Assembly (NCBI GenBank): GCA_035764505.1
Contig: DASTZC010000005.1
Location: 1-45,314 of the forward strand
Direction of reading: 5' to 3'
DNA: 45,314 nt
Source of the DNA: Candidatus Polarisedimenticolia bacterium
GTDB lineage: Bacteria > Acidobacteriota > Polarisedimenticolia > Gp22-AA2 > AA152
In this document: positions 7,183-15,103 of the stretch, piece after piece
How the letters are laid out: each line of letters begins with the position of its first letter
Numbering within the stretch: the stretch's first letter is position 1
The notes under the pieces: generated by a model
Database searches by the model: none
What the model was told of the DNA's origin: nothing
The model's input: the letters and a program-made list of their open reading frames with translations, nothing else
Made by a program: the position numbers and the translations under genes

Positions 7183-7977
7183 ATGGCTTCCAACCTCTGG
7201 ACCGATCTGGAAGCGTTGCAGCGTCTGGCCCGCACCGAGCGGGCGGCGCGCGTCCCCGGCGGCCGGCTTCCTCGGCCCGATTCCCCGATTCGCGATCCGT
7301 TTCCTGCCTTCCCCAGCCGTCCCGGCATGGAGCTGCACGCCCTGGACCTGACGGAGAGGCTCGCCTCGGGTGATTACGGTGATTTCTTCTTCCTCTCCGA
7401 TACCACGCTGGCCCTGGTCCTGGCCGATGTCTCGGGCAAGGGCGTTCCCGCGGCGGTCCTCCGGGGTGTCACCCGATCGGTCATCCGCTTCCTTGCTCCT
7501 TCGACCCACTCTCCGGGAGAGACGCTGGCGCGAGCCAACCGCATCCTTTGCGGCGCGCGGCTCGGCTCGATGTTCGTGACGCTCTACCTGGGCTGGTACG
7601 AGGTGTCGAGCGGGAAGCTGTCCTATGCGAACGCGGGGCATCCGGTGCCGTACCGGCTGAGTCCGGATGGGAAGGTTGCGACGATGGGGGAGGTGACCGG
7701 TCCGATTCTCGGCATCCTGGAGGAGCGCGAGTACGCGACCCGTGAGTGCCGGCTGGAAATCGGCGATCGTCTCGTGCTTCTGACCGACGGCATCACCGAA
7801 GCCCGCAACCCGCAAGGCGATTTCTTCGGCGGCCCGCACCTCGCCGGCGCTCTCGCGTCCCATGGCGCGCTCGGCCTGGCCGATTTCTGCGCCGCCCTGG
7901 CCACCCGGGTCCGGGCGTTCCAGGGAGGCCGGCCGCAGGACGACGCCACGATCCTGGCGCTGCGCCGGACCGCCTAG
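7183..7977 (+). CDS. SpoIIE/RsbU-type PP2C serine phosphatase
   Basis: 264 residues. The catalytic acidic motifs of the SpoIIE subgroup of PP2C are present in order: ASGDYGDFF (about residues 62-70), ADVSGKGVPAAVL (about 83-95), LTDGITEA and QDDATILAL near the C-terminus. The short N-terminal segment (about 50 residues) has no sensor domain that I recognise and no membrane segment, so the enzyme is probably cytoplasmic. Such phosphatases dephosphorylate anti-sigma-factor antagonists (STAS proteins) or other phosphoserine proteins; no STAS or RsbW gene is nearby. The ATG at 7183 follows GGAGAGA. The stop TAG (7975-7977) is also the first three bases of a dispersed repeat. The gene is convergent with the FHA/kinase pair, a possible antagonist, which is inference. 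Confidence 0.85.
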   Translation: MASNLWTDLEALQRLARTERAARVPGGRLPRPDSPIRDPFPAFPSRPGMELHALDLTERLASGDYGDFFFLSDTTLALVLADVSGKGVPAAVLRGVTRSVIRFLAPSTHSPGETLARANRILCGARLGSMFVTLYLGWYEVSSGKLSYANAGHPVPYRLSPDGKVATMGEVTGPILGILEEREYATRECRLEIGDRLVLLTDGITEARNPQGDFFGGPHLAGALASHGALGLADFCAALATRVRAFQGGRPQDDATILALRRTA

Positions 7978-7990
7978 TGTCGCGTACCCA
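7975..7990 (+). repeat. Partial copy of the TAGTGTCGCG repeat
   Basis: TAGTGTCGCGTACC matches the left end of the 168-bp palindromic element at 31903-32070 (first 12 bases identical, 14th also matching). It starts exactly at the stop codon of the phosphatase gene. No right arm was found, so this looks like a remnant or a single-ended copy. Confidence 0.45.
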
Positions 7991-8067
7991 AATTGCGTGA
8001 ACCCTGAACGCCTGGTATTCCTTTGCGATGTATCCCCGTGCAGTCCGCTGCGGTGACTTCTATTCAG

Positions 8068-8478
8068 CTAGGAAGCAACCCGCACCGACTTTTCCACCAC
8101 CGAGAAGCGCAGCACCGTGTCGCCCACGCGAATCTCGTCCCAATGGTTGAGCTTCACCTTGTCGGAGATCCGCTTGCCGTTCAGGCGGGTGCCGTTGGTG
8201 CTGGCCAGATCGCGCAGGACGAAGGCGCCGGGGCCGTACAGTCCCAGCTCGGCGTGCTTGCGGGAGACCTTCTCGTCCTCCAGCGCCACGTCGGCCCCTT
8301 CCCGTCCGATCAGGTAGACGCCTCCCGGAGAAAAGGTCCAGCTCCGTCCCGCTCCCGGACCACTCTCGACGCGCAGGAAGATTCCGGTGTCGGGAGAGAC
8401 AAGGCCTTCCTTCAGCCGGCGGCGTCCCATCCCCGGGTCGAACTGCGTGGTTTCCGCGTGATCTTTCTTCTCCTTCAT
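8068..8478 (-). CDS. FHA domain protein
   Basis: 136 residues. The ATG at 8476-8478 follows a perfect AGGAGG ribosome binding site. The FHA fold spans about residues 33-128 with the phosphothreonine-binding residues in place: LIGREGADVAL (Gly-Arg), VSRKHAEL (Ser, His) and ASTNGTRLNG (Thr-Asn-Gly). The N-terminal tail contains ETTQFDP, a Thr-Thr-Gln segment of the kind often phosphorylated by the partner kinase in FHA proteins such as GarA; this is suggestive only. The gene starts 40 bases after the Ser/Thr kinase gene on the same strand, so it is probably co-transcribed and the kinase's reader or substrate. Confidence 0.9.
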   Translation of the reverse strand: MKEKKDHAETTQFDPGMGRRRLKEGLVSPDTGIFLRVESGPGAGRSWTFSPGGVYLIGREGADVALEDEKVSRKHAELGLYGPGAFVLRDLASTNGTRLNGKRISDKVKLNHWDEIRVGDTVLRFSVVEKSVRVAS

Positions 8479-8518
8479 GAGTCCTCCTGTTTCCCGGCGG
8501 ATGGACGGCTGCCGGGCT

Positions 8519-9886
8519 TCAATCCAGCTTCAATGAAACGGGCGATCCGAACGAACGCCCCGCGACCATCCGCAGGGTGCGGACTTCTCCCGCCTTCAGG
8601 TCCACCACGATCGAATCGCGGAAATCGGGGCCGGCATCCTCCGAGAAGACGCGCGCCGCCACCTCGTGCTTGCCGGGCGGAATCCGGATCCAGTCCTCGA
8701 ACGATTCCTGGTTGCGCCCCAGCAGCTTGCCGACCACGGCATTGCCGCTGCGCGGCGCCGACAGCTGGCGCGAATAGACCTCCTCGCCGTCCAGCGTCAG
8801 GCTCATGCGCCCTGCCTGCACCGTGCTCTTCGCCTCCAGCTTCAAGTGCGCCGGCCTGAGGAACCAGAAGATCGCCCCGCCGGCCAGGCTCACCGCGAGC
8901 AGCGCCGCGGCGGCCACCCTGAGCCCGAGCAGCCTTTTCGGCGACCGCCCGCCCTTCTTGCGTCCGCGGCGACGTGCCGGGATCTGGAGCGCAGCCCGCT
9001 CCGCCGGAGGATCGGGCGCGACCGGTACGACGGCCCGGACGGGCTCGGAGGCTGGAGGCGTGCTGCGCGCCACTTCGATCAGCGCCTCCCGGAAGGCTCC
9101 GCCGTCCGCGAAGCGACGGGACGGGTCCTTGGCCAGGGCGTGGCGGAAGAACTCGTCCAGCGCCGGTGGGAGATCGTTGACGCGCTGGCTGATCGGCACC
9201 GGCTCGTCATGGGCGATGGCATAGGCGAGCGCCGCCAGATCCTCCCCGGCGAAAGGGCGCCGCCCGCAAAACGCCTCGTAGAGCACCACGGCGAGAGAGA
9301 AAAGATCGCTGCGGCCGTCCAGCTCGACGCCGCGGATCTGCTCCGGGGACATGTAGGCGGGCGAGCCCAGCGCCGTGCTGGATCGCGTCAGGTCCGAAGT
9401 CGACAGCCGGGCCACTCCGAAATCGGCGATCTTGGGAGCCCCGTCGGGGGCCTTCAGGAGGATGTTGGCGGGCTTGATGTCGCGGTGGATGATTCCCGCC
9501 TGGTGCGCCAGCCGCAGAGCGTCCGACAGGACCACGCCCATGCGGAAGGCCCAGCGGGGGGCGATGCGCCCTCCCTTCTCCAGGAGCTGCCGGAGGGAGC
9601 GGCCCGGGACATATTCCATGGCGATGAAAGGCAGCCCCAGGCGCTTGTCCTCGTCGGCGTCGTACACGACGACGATGCCGGGGTGGGACAGCGACGCCGC
9701 CGCCTGCGCCTCGCGCAGGAAGCGCGTCTGGAACTCCTTCAGCCGCTCGCGGTCGAGACCTTCGGGAAGAGAATAGGTCTTCACGGCGACCTGGCGCTGC
9801 AGCCTGGGATCGCCGGCCAGGTAGACGATGCCCATCGCTCCCCGGCCGATCTCGGCCTCGATCACATAGCGTCCAATCTTCGCCAT
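8519..9886 (-). CDS. Membrane-anchored Ser/Thr protein kinase (PknB type)
   Basis: 455 residues. The kinase domain fills about residues 7-270: glycine loop IGRGAMGIVY, K36, HRDIKPAN with catalytic D136, D155-F-G, and SPAYMSPEQ in the activation segment. A basic linker (ARRRGRKKGGRSPKR) precedes one membrane segment (about 322-344). The C-terminal 110 residues lie outside the cytoplasm if the orientation is standard; they look beta-rich and match no sensor domain I know. All catalytic residues are intact, so the kinase should be active. A promoter sits so close to the ATG (9884-9886) that the mRNA should be leaderless, and no ribosome binding site is visible. The gene is followed by the FHA gene. 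Confidence 0.93.
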   Translation of the reverse strand: MAKIGRYVIEAEIGRGAMGIVYLAGDPRLQRQVAVKTYSLPEGLDRERLKEFQTRFLREAQAAASLSHPGIVVVYDADEDKRLGLPFIAMEYVPGRSLRQLLEKGGRIAPRWAFRMGVVLSDALRLAHQAGIIHRDIKPANILLKAPDGAPKIADFGVARLSTSDLTRSSTALGSPAYMSPEQIRGVELDGRSDLFSLAVVLYEAFCGRRPFAGEDLAALAYAIAHDEPVPISQRVNDLPPALDEFFRHALAKDPSRRFADGGAFREALIEVARSTPPASEPVRAVVPVAPDPPAERAALQIPARRRGRKKGGRSPKRLLGLRVAAAALLAVSLAGGAIFWFLRPAHLKLEAKSTVQAGRMSLTLDGEEVYSRQLSAPRSGNAVVGKLLGRNQESFEDWIRIPPGKHEVAARVFSEDAGPDFRDSIVVDLKAGEVRTLRMVAGRSFGSPVSLKLD

Positions 9887-9895
9887 AACGGGGTA

Positions 9896-9923
9896 AATAT
9901 AGGTTTGGTCCTTCCGCGGGCAA
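9896..9923 (-). promoter_or_regulatory. Promoter of the Ser/Thr kinase gene, leaderless mRNA expected
   Basis: Read on the minus strand: TTGCCC (9918-9923), 16 bp, TATATT (9896-9901). Only 9 bases separate the -10 from the ATG, so transcription should begin at or next to the start codon. This agrees with the absence of a ribosome binding site. Confidence 0.5.
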
Positions 9924-10120
9924 CAGACGCCCTGATCGGCCTGTCGTACTCATGGGAAGCGGGTCGGACGGCAAGCGGGCCGATTGCCTGATCCCGGGCC
10001 GGTCGGTTCCAGCAGGACCGGAAACGAACCTGTCAGCGAGCCTGACATGCGGCCGGGGTGGAATGACCAGTTCGAGGACATCGGCGACCGGCGGGAATCA
10101 GAGGGGGGCTGGGAAAGGAA

Positions 10121-10186
10121 CGCCGGCGGGCATCCGGGGCATCGTGGGGGGGTAAGGAGGGGTTCCTTGTTGGATGCCCGCCGGCG
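10121..10186 (-). terminator. Long inverted repeat after the PDZ gene, possible terminator
   Basis: CGCCGGCGGGCATCC (10121-10135) and its perfect complement (10172-10186) form a 15-bp GC-rich stem with a 36-base loop. It starts 15 bases after the stop codon of the minus-strand PDZ gene. No T-run follows on either strand, so it is not a standard intrinsic terminator. Transcript end protection or Rho-assisted termination is possible. Confidence 0.4.
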
Positions 10187-10201
10187 GTGAAAGGGGTTCG
10201 A

Positions 10202-10681
10202 CTACTTCTTGTCGGCCACCTGGGTGTTCGCGTGCATGAGCATGTGCTTGCCGATCCAAACCGCCATGACGTCGGCTGGCATCGGCGCCAGGGTCAGATC
10301 GACCTTCTTGTCGTAGCCGTTGTGGCTGATCGTGTAGGTGACCGACTGGCCCGGCTTCCATTCCTTCTTGGCGGCGTTCAGGGCTTCTTCGTTGTCCTTG
10401 ATCATCTTGACGCCGTTCAGCGCCACGAAGACGTCGCCGGGCTGGATTCCGGCCGCCTCCGCCGGGCTCCCCGGCACCACTTTGGTCACGGTGGGGATAC
10501 CGGTCGCCTCGTTGTAGTCGAGCTCGACACCCACCCAGCCCGAGCTCTTCAGCTTCTCGGCCATGTGGTCGAGGCATTCCTGCGTCGGATAATTGCATTT
10601 CTCGCCGTTGTGGCCGGCCCACGCCGGCAGCGCCAGGGCAAGCGCCAGCGCCGCGATTCCGATCCGGTTGACGTTCTTCAT
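10202..10681 (-). CDS. Small periplasmic PDZ domain protein
   Basis: 159 residues. The ATG at 10679-10681 is preceded by GGAGGAAG. Residues 1-22 are a signal peptide with the cleavage motif AWA. A short region with two cysteines (CNYPTQEC) precedes a single PDZ domain (about 48-132) with the typical VVPGSPAEAAGIQPGDVFVA core. There is no protease domain, so it is probably an adaptor or regulator that binds C-terminal peptides in the periplasm. The gene is divergent from the histidine kinase/response regulator pair and may belong to its regulon, which is inference from position only. The frame is open upstream to 10819, but that part crosses the promoter. Confidence 0.8.
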   Translation of the reverse strand: MKNVNRIGIAALALALALPAWAGHNGEKCNYPTQECLDHMAEKLKSSGWVGVELDYNEATGIPTVTKVVPGSPAEAAGIQPGDVFVALNGVKMIKDNEEALNAAKKEWKPGQSVTYTISHNGYDKKVDLTLAPMPADVMAVWIGKHMLMHANTQVADKK

Positions 10682-10770
10682 GGGACCGCTTCCTCCGGTT
10701 TGGGGGGAGCCCCCGGGCGACCTTGGGCCTGTGGCAGCGGGGGACATCCGGTTTCGAGTCGACGCCGGGC

Positions 10771-10799
10771 AGTGTAGCGCCGCGGCCTGTAAATGTCGC
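10771..10799 (-). promoter_or_regulatory. Promoter of the PDZ gene
   Basis: Read on the minus strand: GCGACA (10794-10799), 17 bp, TACACT (10771-10776). The leader would be about 85 bases. Confidence 0.4.
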
Positions 10800-10853
10800 A
10801 CCCGGCGAAGTAAAAACATGTGTCAGTTGTCAACAAACTGTAAAAGCAGCACG
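10787..10853. promoter_or_regulatory. Possible operator repeats between the PDZ gene and the histidine kinase
   Basis: CTGTAAATGTCGCAC (10787-10801) is repeated imperfectly as CTGTAAAAGCAGCAC (10838-10852), 51 bases apart, close to five helical turns. Between them lies TGTCAGT-TGTCAAC (10821-10834), a tandem 7-base repeat of the kind OmpR/PhoB-type regulators bind. Autoregulation by the adjacent regulator is an inference. Confidence 0.3.
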
Positions 10854-10883
10854 GGCTCGCGATTCGGGACGGGGGAAACGCCG

Positions 10884-10889
10884 TATACT
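10884..10889 (+). promoter_or_regulatory. -10 box upstream of the histidine kinase
   Basis: TATACT at 10884-10889, 29 bases before the ATG. No good -35 lies at the usual distance, so an activator may be needed. Confidence 0.35.
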
Positions 10890-10918
10890 CGAAGCCGCTC
10901 TCCAGAAAGGAACGGACC

Positions 10919-12595
10919 ATGCTCCGAGAGTATTTCCGGCGACACACCCTCTGGATCTGCTTCGCCGCGGTGCTCGTCCCGCTGCTGTTCATGCTGGGGA
11001 TGCAGTTCGTCTGGCTGGGGCACCTCAAGGAGGCTTCCGCCCTGGCGCACAAGGCCGCCTTGCACACCCTCCTGGAGACAGTGGGAACGGAAGTCCAATA
11101 CTTCTACCGTGCCGCCGCCGAGCGGGCGCTGAACCTGTCGCCATCCATCTTCGACTCGACCGGGCAGCGATTGGAAGAGGCGGCCTGGTACTGGAAGAAG
11201 AAGCCGGTGCCGGCGGCGCGCCGCCTCTTCCTGGCCGATTTCACCCGCTCCGAGTTCGGCAACTTCCTGTTCTACGATCCGGACGACCATTCCCTCAAGC
11301 GGCCTCTCGCCTCCGACGAGTCGATGGCGATCGTCATGGCGGCCAGCCCGTGGCAGATGGTGCGGCTGGGCTCGGTGGGCAAGGGATTCTCGCTCATCGT
11401 CGACGAGCGCAGCCCCGATTACCGCATCATCCTGAACCCGATTGTGGATGAGCATCGCGGCATCGTGGGGGTCGCCGGGATGGTGCTGGACGAGAAATAC
11501 TTCCGCAAAGAATTGTTGACCCCCATCATCCGCAAGACGATGACGACCTTCTTCCCGACCTCGGGAGCGGACGACAAGACGATCCTGGTGCGCGATCGCG
11601 GTGGTCAAATCGTGGTCGCCTACGGCGCGGGGGACGGTAAGGGAGAGACAGTCACCGCGCGCTTCCCCTTCGTCTTCGCCGATTGGACCATGGACTTCAC
11701 CTCGGCGCGCAACATGCCGGAGGAGCTGGCCAGCGCCAGCTTCGCCTTCAATCTTTCGTTGTCAATCCTCCTGGCCCTGACGTTGCTGGGCGCCCTGGCG
11801 TTCGCCTTCCGCTCCGCCGGCAAGGCGATGAAGCTGTCGGAGATGAAATCCGATTTCGTATCGAATGTGTCGCACGAGCTGCGCACGCCGCTGGCCTCGA
11901 TCCGGGTGTTCGCCGAGCTGCTGCGCCTGGGCCGGGTCAAGAGTCCCGAGAAGGTGCAGGTCTACGGCGAGTACATCGAGGCGGAGAGCCGCCGGCTGAC
12001 GGGGCTGATCAACAACATCCTCGATTTCGCCCGCATCGAATCGGGACGCAAGACCTATAGCTTCTGTCGGGTCGACGTCGGCGAGGTAGTGGCTTCGGTG
12101 CTGCGCAGCTTCGAGATCCGCCTCGCCCCCGAGGGATACCGGATCCGCTTCGAGGGGCCCGAGAAGCCCATCACGCCGGTCGACCTGGATCCCGACGCCA
12201 TCAGCCAGGCGGTGCACAACCTCCTGGACAACGCGGTGAAATACTCGGGCGACGCGAAGGAAATTGCGGTCCGGCTCGACCAGGACGGGGAATGGCTCCT
12301 CATCTCGGTCCAGGATCATGGGATCGGTATCGCGCGCGAGGAGCAGAAGAAGATCTTCGAGCGCTTCCACCGGGTGAGCACCGGGCTGGTGCACGACGTA
12401 AAAGGGAGCGGCCTGGGACTGTCGATCGTGCATCACATCGTGCAGGCGCACGGCGGCGACGTCTGCGTGGAGAGCGAGCCGGGGCGCGGCAGCCGCTTCA
12501 CCCTCATCCTGCCGATGACGCAGCCGGGGCGCGGCGGCGCGGCGGCGCGAGCCCCGGAGGGAGCGGCGATTCCGGGGCTGCAGCGGGAAGCGTGA
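10919..12595 (+). CDS. Membrane sensor histidine kinase
   Basis: 558 residues. The ATG at 10919 follows AGAAAGGA. The first membrane segment is at about residues 13-33, then a periplasmic sensor region of about 240 residues with no family I recognise, then a second membrane segment (about 276-298). The HisKA domain carries the phospho-acceptor H319 in [14 protein letters not shown]. The ATPase domain has the N box ([10 protein letters not shown]), G1 (DHGIGI), F (FERFHR) and G2 (GSGLGLSIV). The last 20 or so residues are an Arg/Ala/Gly-rich tail. There is little room for a HAMP domain between the second segment and HisKA. The response regulator gene follows after 16 bases and is the obvious partner. 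The signal is unknown. Confidence 0.92.
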   Translation: MLREYFRRHTLWICFAAVLVPLLFMLGMQFVWLGHLKEASALAHKAALHTLLETVGTEVQYFYRAAAERALNLSPSIFDSTGQRLEEAAWYWKKKPVPAARRLFLADFTRSEFGNFLFYDPDDHSLKRPLASDESMAIVMAASPWQMVRLGSVGKGFSLIVDERSPDYRIILNPIVDEHRGIVGVAGMVLDEKYFRKELLTPIIRKTMTTFFPTSGADDKTILVRDRGGQIVVAYGAGDGKGETVTARFPFVFADWTMDFTSARNMPEELASASFAFNLSLSILLALTLLGALAFAFRSAGKAMKLSEMKSDFVSNVSHELRTPLASIRVFAELLRLGRVKSPEKVQVYGEYIEAESRRLTGLINNILDFARIESGRKTYSFCRVDVGEVVASVLRSFEIRLAPEGYRIRFEGPEKPITPVDLDPDAISQAVHNLLDNAVKYSGDAKEIAVRLDQDGEWLLISVQDHGIGIAREEQKKIFERFHRVSTGLVHDVKGSGLGLSIVHHIVQAHGGDVCVESEPGRGSRFTLILPMTQPGRGGAAARAPEGAAIPGLQREA

Positions 12596-12611
12596 GCCGC
12601 GTGGAGGAAGC

Positions 12612-13295
12612 ATGATGCCGAAAGTCCTGATCGTCGAAGACGACGAGGCCATGTCGACGGCCTTGCGCGACGGCTTTTCCTACGAAGGGTACGAGGTGGT
12701 CCTGGCGCGCGACGGCGCCGCCGGGCTGCAGCTCTCGGGGGAAGCTTCGCCCGACGTCATCATCCTGGACGTGATGCTGCCGAAAATGAGCGGACTGGAC
12801 GTCTGCAAGCAGATCCGCAAGGAAGGCAATCAGGTCCCCATCCTGATGCTGACCGCCCGCGGCCAGGAGATCGACAAGGTCCTGGGCCTCAAGCTCGGGG
12901 CGGACGACTATGTCACCAAACCCTTCGGCTTTCTGGAGCTGATGGCCCGGGTCGAGGCGATTCTGCGGCGCGGCCCGGGCCAGCGGACCGGATTGGAGGC
13001 GTATCGCTTCGGCGACGTCGACGTCGACTTCAAGAAGGGGGAGGCGCGCAAGAAAGGAAAGCTCCTGGACCTGTCGCCGCGCGAGCTGCGGCTGCTGGAG
13101 TATTTCATCCAGCACCGGGGCGAGGTGGTCGACCGCGATGCGCTGCTGGATGCCGTCTGGGGCTACGACACCGCGCCGCTGACACGCACCGTCGACATGC
13201 ACGTGGCGAAGCTCCGGAAGAAGATCGAGGACCCGCGTGGCGAGCCGAAGTACCTGATCACGGTCCACCGGATGGGATACAAATTCACCGGCTGA
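12612..13295 (+). CDS. OmpR/PhoB-type response regulator
   Basis: 227 residues. GGAGGAAG precedes two adjacent ATG codons (12612 and 12615); either could start. The receiver domain has the acidic pair E9-D10-D11, the phosphorylation site D53 in [11 protein letters not shown], and K in [10 protein letters not shown]. The C-terminal winged helix (about 130-227) has [15 protein letters not shown], the recognition region [14 protein letters not shown], and [12 protein letters not shown], all typical of the OmpR/PhoB DNA-binding domain. It is paired with the upstream histidine kinase and probably regulates its own operon and the divergent PDZ gene (inference). Confidence 0.95.
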   Translation: MMPKVLIVEDDEAMSTALRDGFSYEGYEVVLARDGAAGLQLSGEASPDVIILDVMLPKMSGLDVCKQIRKEGNQVPILMLTARGQEIDKVLGLKLGADDYVTKPFGFLELMARVEAILRRGPGQRTGLEAYRFGDVDVDFKKGEARKKGKLLDLSPRELRLLEYFIQHRGEVVDRDALLDAVWGYDTAPLTRTVDMHVAKLRKKIEDPRGEPKYLITVHRMGYKFTG

Positions 13296-13333
13296 GCCGC
13301 GCCCGCACCTTCTAGACCCGCCTTTCACAGACA

Positions 13334-13362
13334 TTGACTCGGCCGCGGGGCGCAAGTAGCAT
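13334..13362 (+). promoter_or_regulatory. Sigma-70-type promoter
   Basis: TTGACT (13334-13339), 17 bp, TAGCAT (13357-13362). The start point would be near 13369, which rules out the TTG at 13334 as a translation start for the following gene. Confidence 0.6.
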
Positions 13363-13402
13363 CCCGGCGCGCCGCCTTCCTTCCCCCGGCGCGGGGAGCT
13401 CT

Positions 13403-15082
13403 TTGGTCCGTCGAGCCTCCAGCCAGCTCAGGCGCCTCTCGCGCGTCGCGGCGCGTTACACACCCGCCGATTCCGCCGCCAAGCTCGACCTTCTTGGATC
13501 GCTGTCGGCGGCCGCGCTCGCCACTCCTGCGGAGGTGGCGAAGCTGCACGAGATCCTCTGCCGTCTGCGCGCCTATCCCGACAATCCCGCGATCCTCAGG
13601 CAGGTGGTCCGCATGCTTGCCGGCTTCGCCCGCCGGAAAGATCTGCGCCGGCACCGGGCCGAGCTTGCCGACAGCGGCATTGCTGGGACCGACACCCGAT
13701 TTCGCTTCTTCGCCGCCACCGCCGAGTGGCTGGAGAGCCGCTGGCCGGAGGCGCTACACCTCGACTGGGGCCGTCTCAAGAACCGGGAGCGGATCGAATC
13801 GTTCCTGCCCCTGCTGGTGCACTTCGCCGAGACGCCGGGTCTGGATGAGTGGGACCTGGGACTGGAGGAATGGCTGCGCCGCCTCAAGGGAAGAGCGCCT
13901 ACGCGCGCCGCCTTTCTCGTCCGGCGCCTCGCCGCGCTGCGCGCCGATGCTTTCGTGCGCGAGAAGGTCTACGACGATATCGATCTGCCGCTGCGCCTCG
14001 CCGCATCGCCCGGCACGCCGTCGCGCTCGCACGCTTATCTGCCGGGCAGCCCCGTGGTCTTCGTGCGGCGGGAGATTCCGCGCGCCCGTCCGAGGCTTCC
14101 CGAGGACCTGCTCACAGCACCGCGCGCCGTGCGCAGCGTGGGGCCCGCGCGCGCCAATCGCATCATCGAGCTGGCGCGGGCGGCGATGGTGGCGCGCCAG
14201 CGGGACCTCGATCTTTTCTGTTACGCCAGTCCGCGGGATGTCCGGATGGTGGTGTGGGACGAGGGGCTGCGGTTCGCCTGCCTCGGGGCGATGCCCTCGC
14301 GCCGCCTGCTGCTGGAAGCGGTCTACGCCTTCCTGACGCTGAAGAACGGCGTCCCAGTCGGCTACGTCCTGGTGAGCGCCCTGTTCGGATCGTCGGAGAT
14401 TGCCTACAACGTCTTCGAGACCTATCGCGGCATGGAAGCGGGACCGATCTACGGGAAGGTGCTCGCCACGGCCCGGCATCTCTTCGGTTCCGACGCCTTC
14501 ACCATCTTCCCGTACCAGCTGGGACACGAGAACGAGGAAGCGATCCGCTCGGGGGCCTGGTGGTTCTACCAGAAAATCGGCTTCCGGCCGCGCCGCGGGG
14601 AGGCGGTGCGGCTCATGCGGCGGGAGCTGGCGCGCATGCGCCGCCGTCCGGCCCATCGCTCCTCGCCCGCCACGCTGCGCGCTCTGGCGGAGCACAACCT
14701 CTATTACTTCCTGGGCGAGCCGCGGCGGGAGGTGATCGGCGCCGATTTCCTTCCCAACCTGGGGCTGAAGGTCTCGGACTACCTGGCCGCGCGCTTCGGG
14801 TCCGATCGCGAAGAGGCGGAGACGATCTGCACGAGGGAGGCGATGCGGCTCGCGGGACTGAGCGACCTGCGCGGGTGGGCCGCGGGCGAGCGGCTGGCCT
14901 GGACGCGCTGGGCTCCTCTCGTTTGCCTGCTCCCGCAGGTCGCACGCTGGGGGTCCGCCGACCGGCGCGCGCTGGTGGAGGTGATCCGGGCAAAGGGGGG
15001 CCGGCGAGAAAGCGATTTCGTCCGGCGCTTCGACGCCCACGCCCGCCTGCGCGCCGCACTGATCCGGCTCGCTCGCGGCTGA
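13403..15082 (+). CDS. Large protein of unknown function, possible GNAT-like C-terminal part
   Basis: 559 residues from the TTG at 13403-13405, which lies behind GGGGAG (13393-13398) and downstream of the promoter; the spacing is short, so the start is uncertain. No signal peptide or membrane segment. The N-terminal half is Arg/Leu/Ala-rich and helical. About residues 330-410 contain LLEAVYAFLTLKNGVPVGYV, then SSEIAYNVFETYRGMEAGPI and WWFYQKIGFRPRRGE. That order (a strand with G-x-P-V-G-Y, acidic strand, helix, then a Y/F-x-K-x-GF strand) resembles the end of GNAT acetyltransferases. I do not recognise the family and know no function. Codon use and GC look like the neighbours. Confidence 0.7.
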   Translation: MVRRASSQLRRLSRVAARYTPADSAAKLDLLGSLSAAALATPAEVAKLHEILCRLRAYPDNPAILRQVVRMLAGFARRKDLRRHRAELADSGIAGTDTRFRFFAATAEWLESRWPEALHLDWGRLKNRERIESFLPLLVHFAETPGLDEWDLGLEEWLRRLKGRAPTRAAFLVRRLAALRADAFVREKVYDDIDLPLRLAASPGTPSRSHAYLPGSPVVFVRREIPRARPRLPEDLLTAPRAVRSVGPARANRIIELARAAMVARQRDLDLFCYASPRDVRMVVWDEGLRFACLGAMPSRRLLLEAVYAFLTLKNGVPVGYVLVSALFGSSEIAYNVFETYRGMEAGPIYGKVLATARHLFGSDAFTIFPYQLGHENEEAIRSGAWWFYQKIGFRPRRGEAVRLMRRELARMRRRPAHRSSPATLRALAEHNLYYFLGEPRREVIGADFLPNLGLKVSDYLAARFGSDREEAETICTREAMRLAGLSDLRGWAAGERLAWTRWAPLVCLLPQVARWGSADRRALVEVIRAKGGRRESDFVRRFDAHARLRAALIRLARG

Positions 15083-15103
15083 GAAGTCAGACCGCAAGCG
15101 AAA

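Larger units (their letters stand above)
9887..10201. other. 315-base non-coding stretch between the PDZ gene and the kinase gene
   Basis: No gene is supported here. It holds the kinase promoter (9896-9923), the palindrome TGTCAG-CGAGC-CTGACA (10031-10047), a shorter CCGGTC/GACCGG pair, and a long perfect inverted repeat (10121-10186) just after the PDZ stop codon. Confidence 0.7.
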
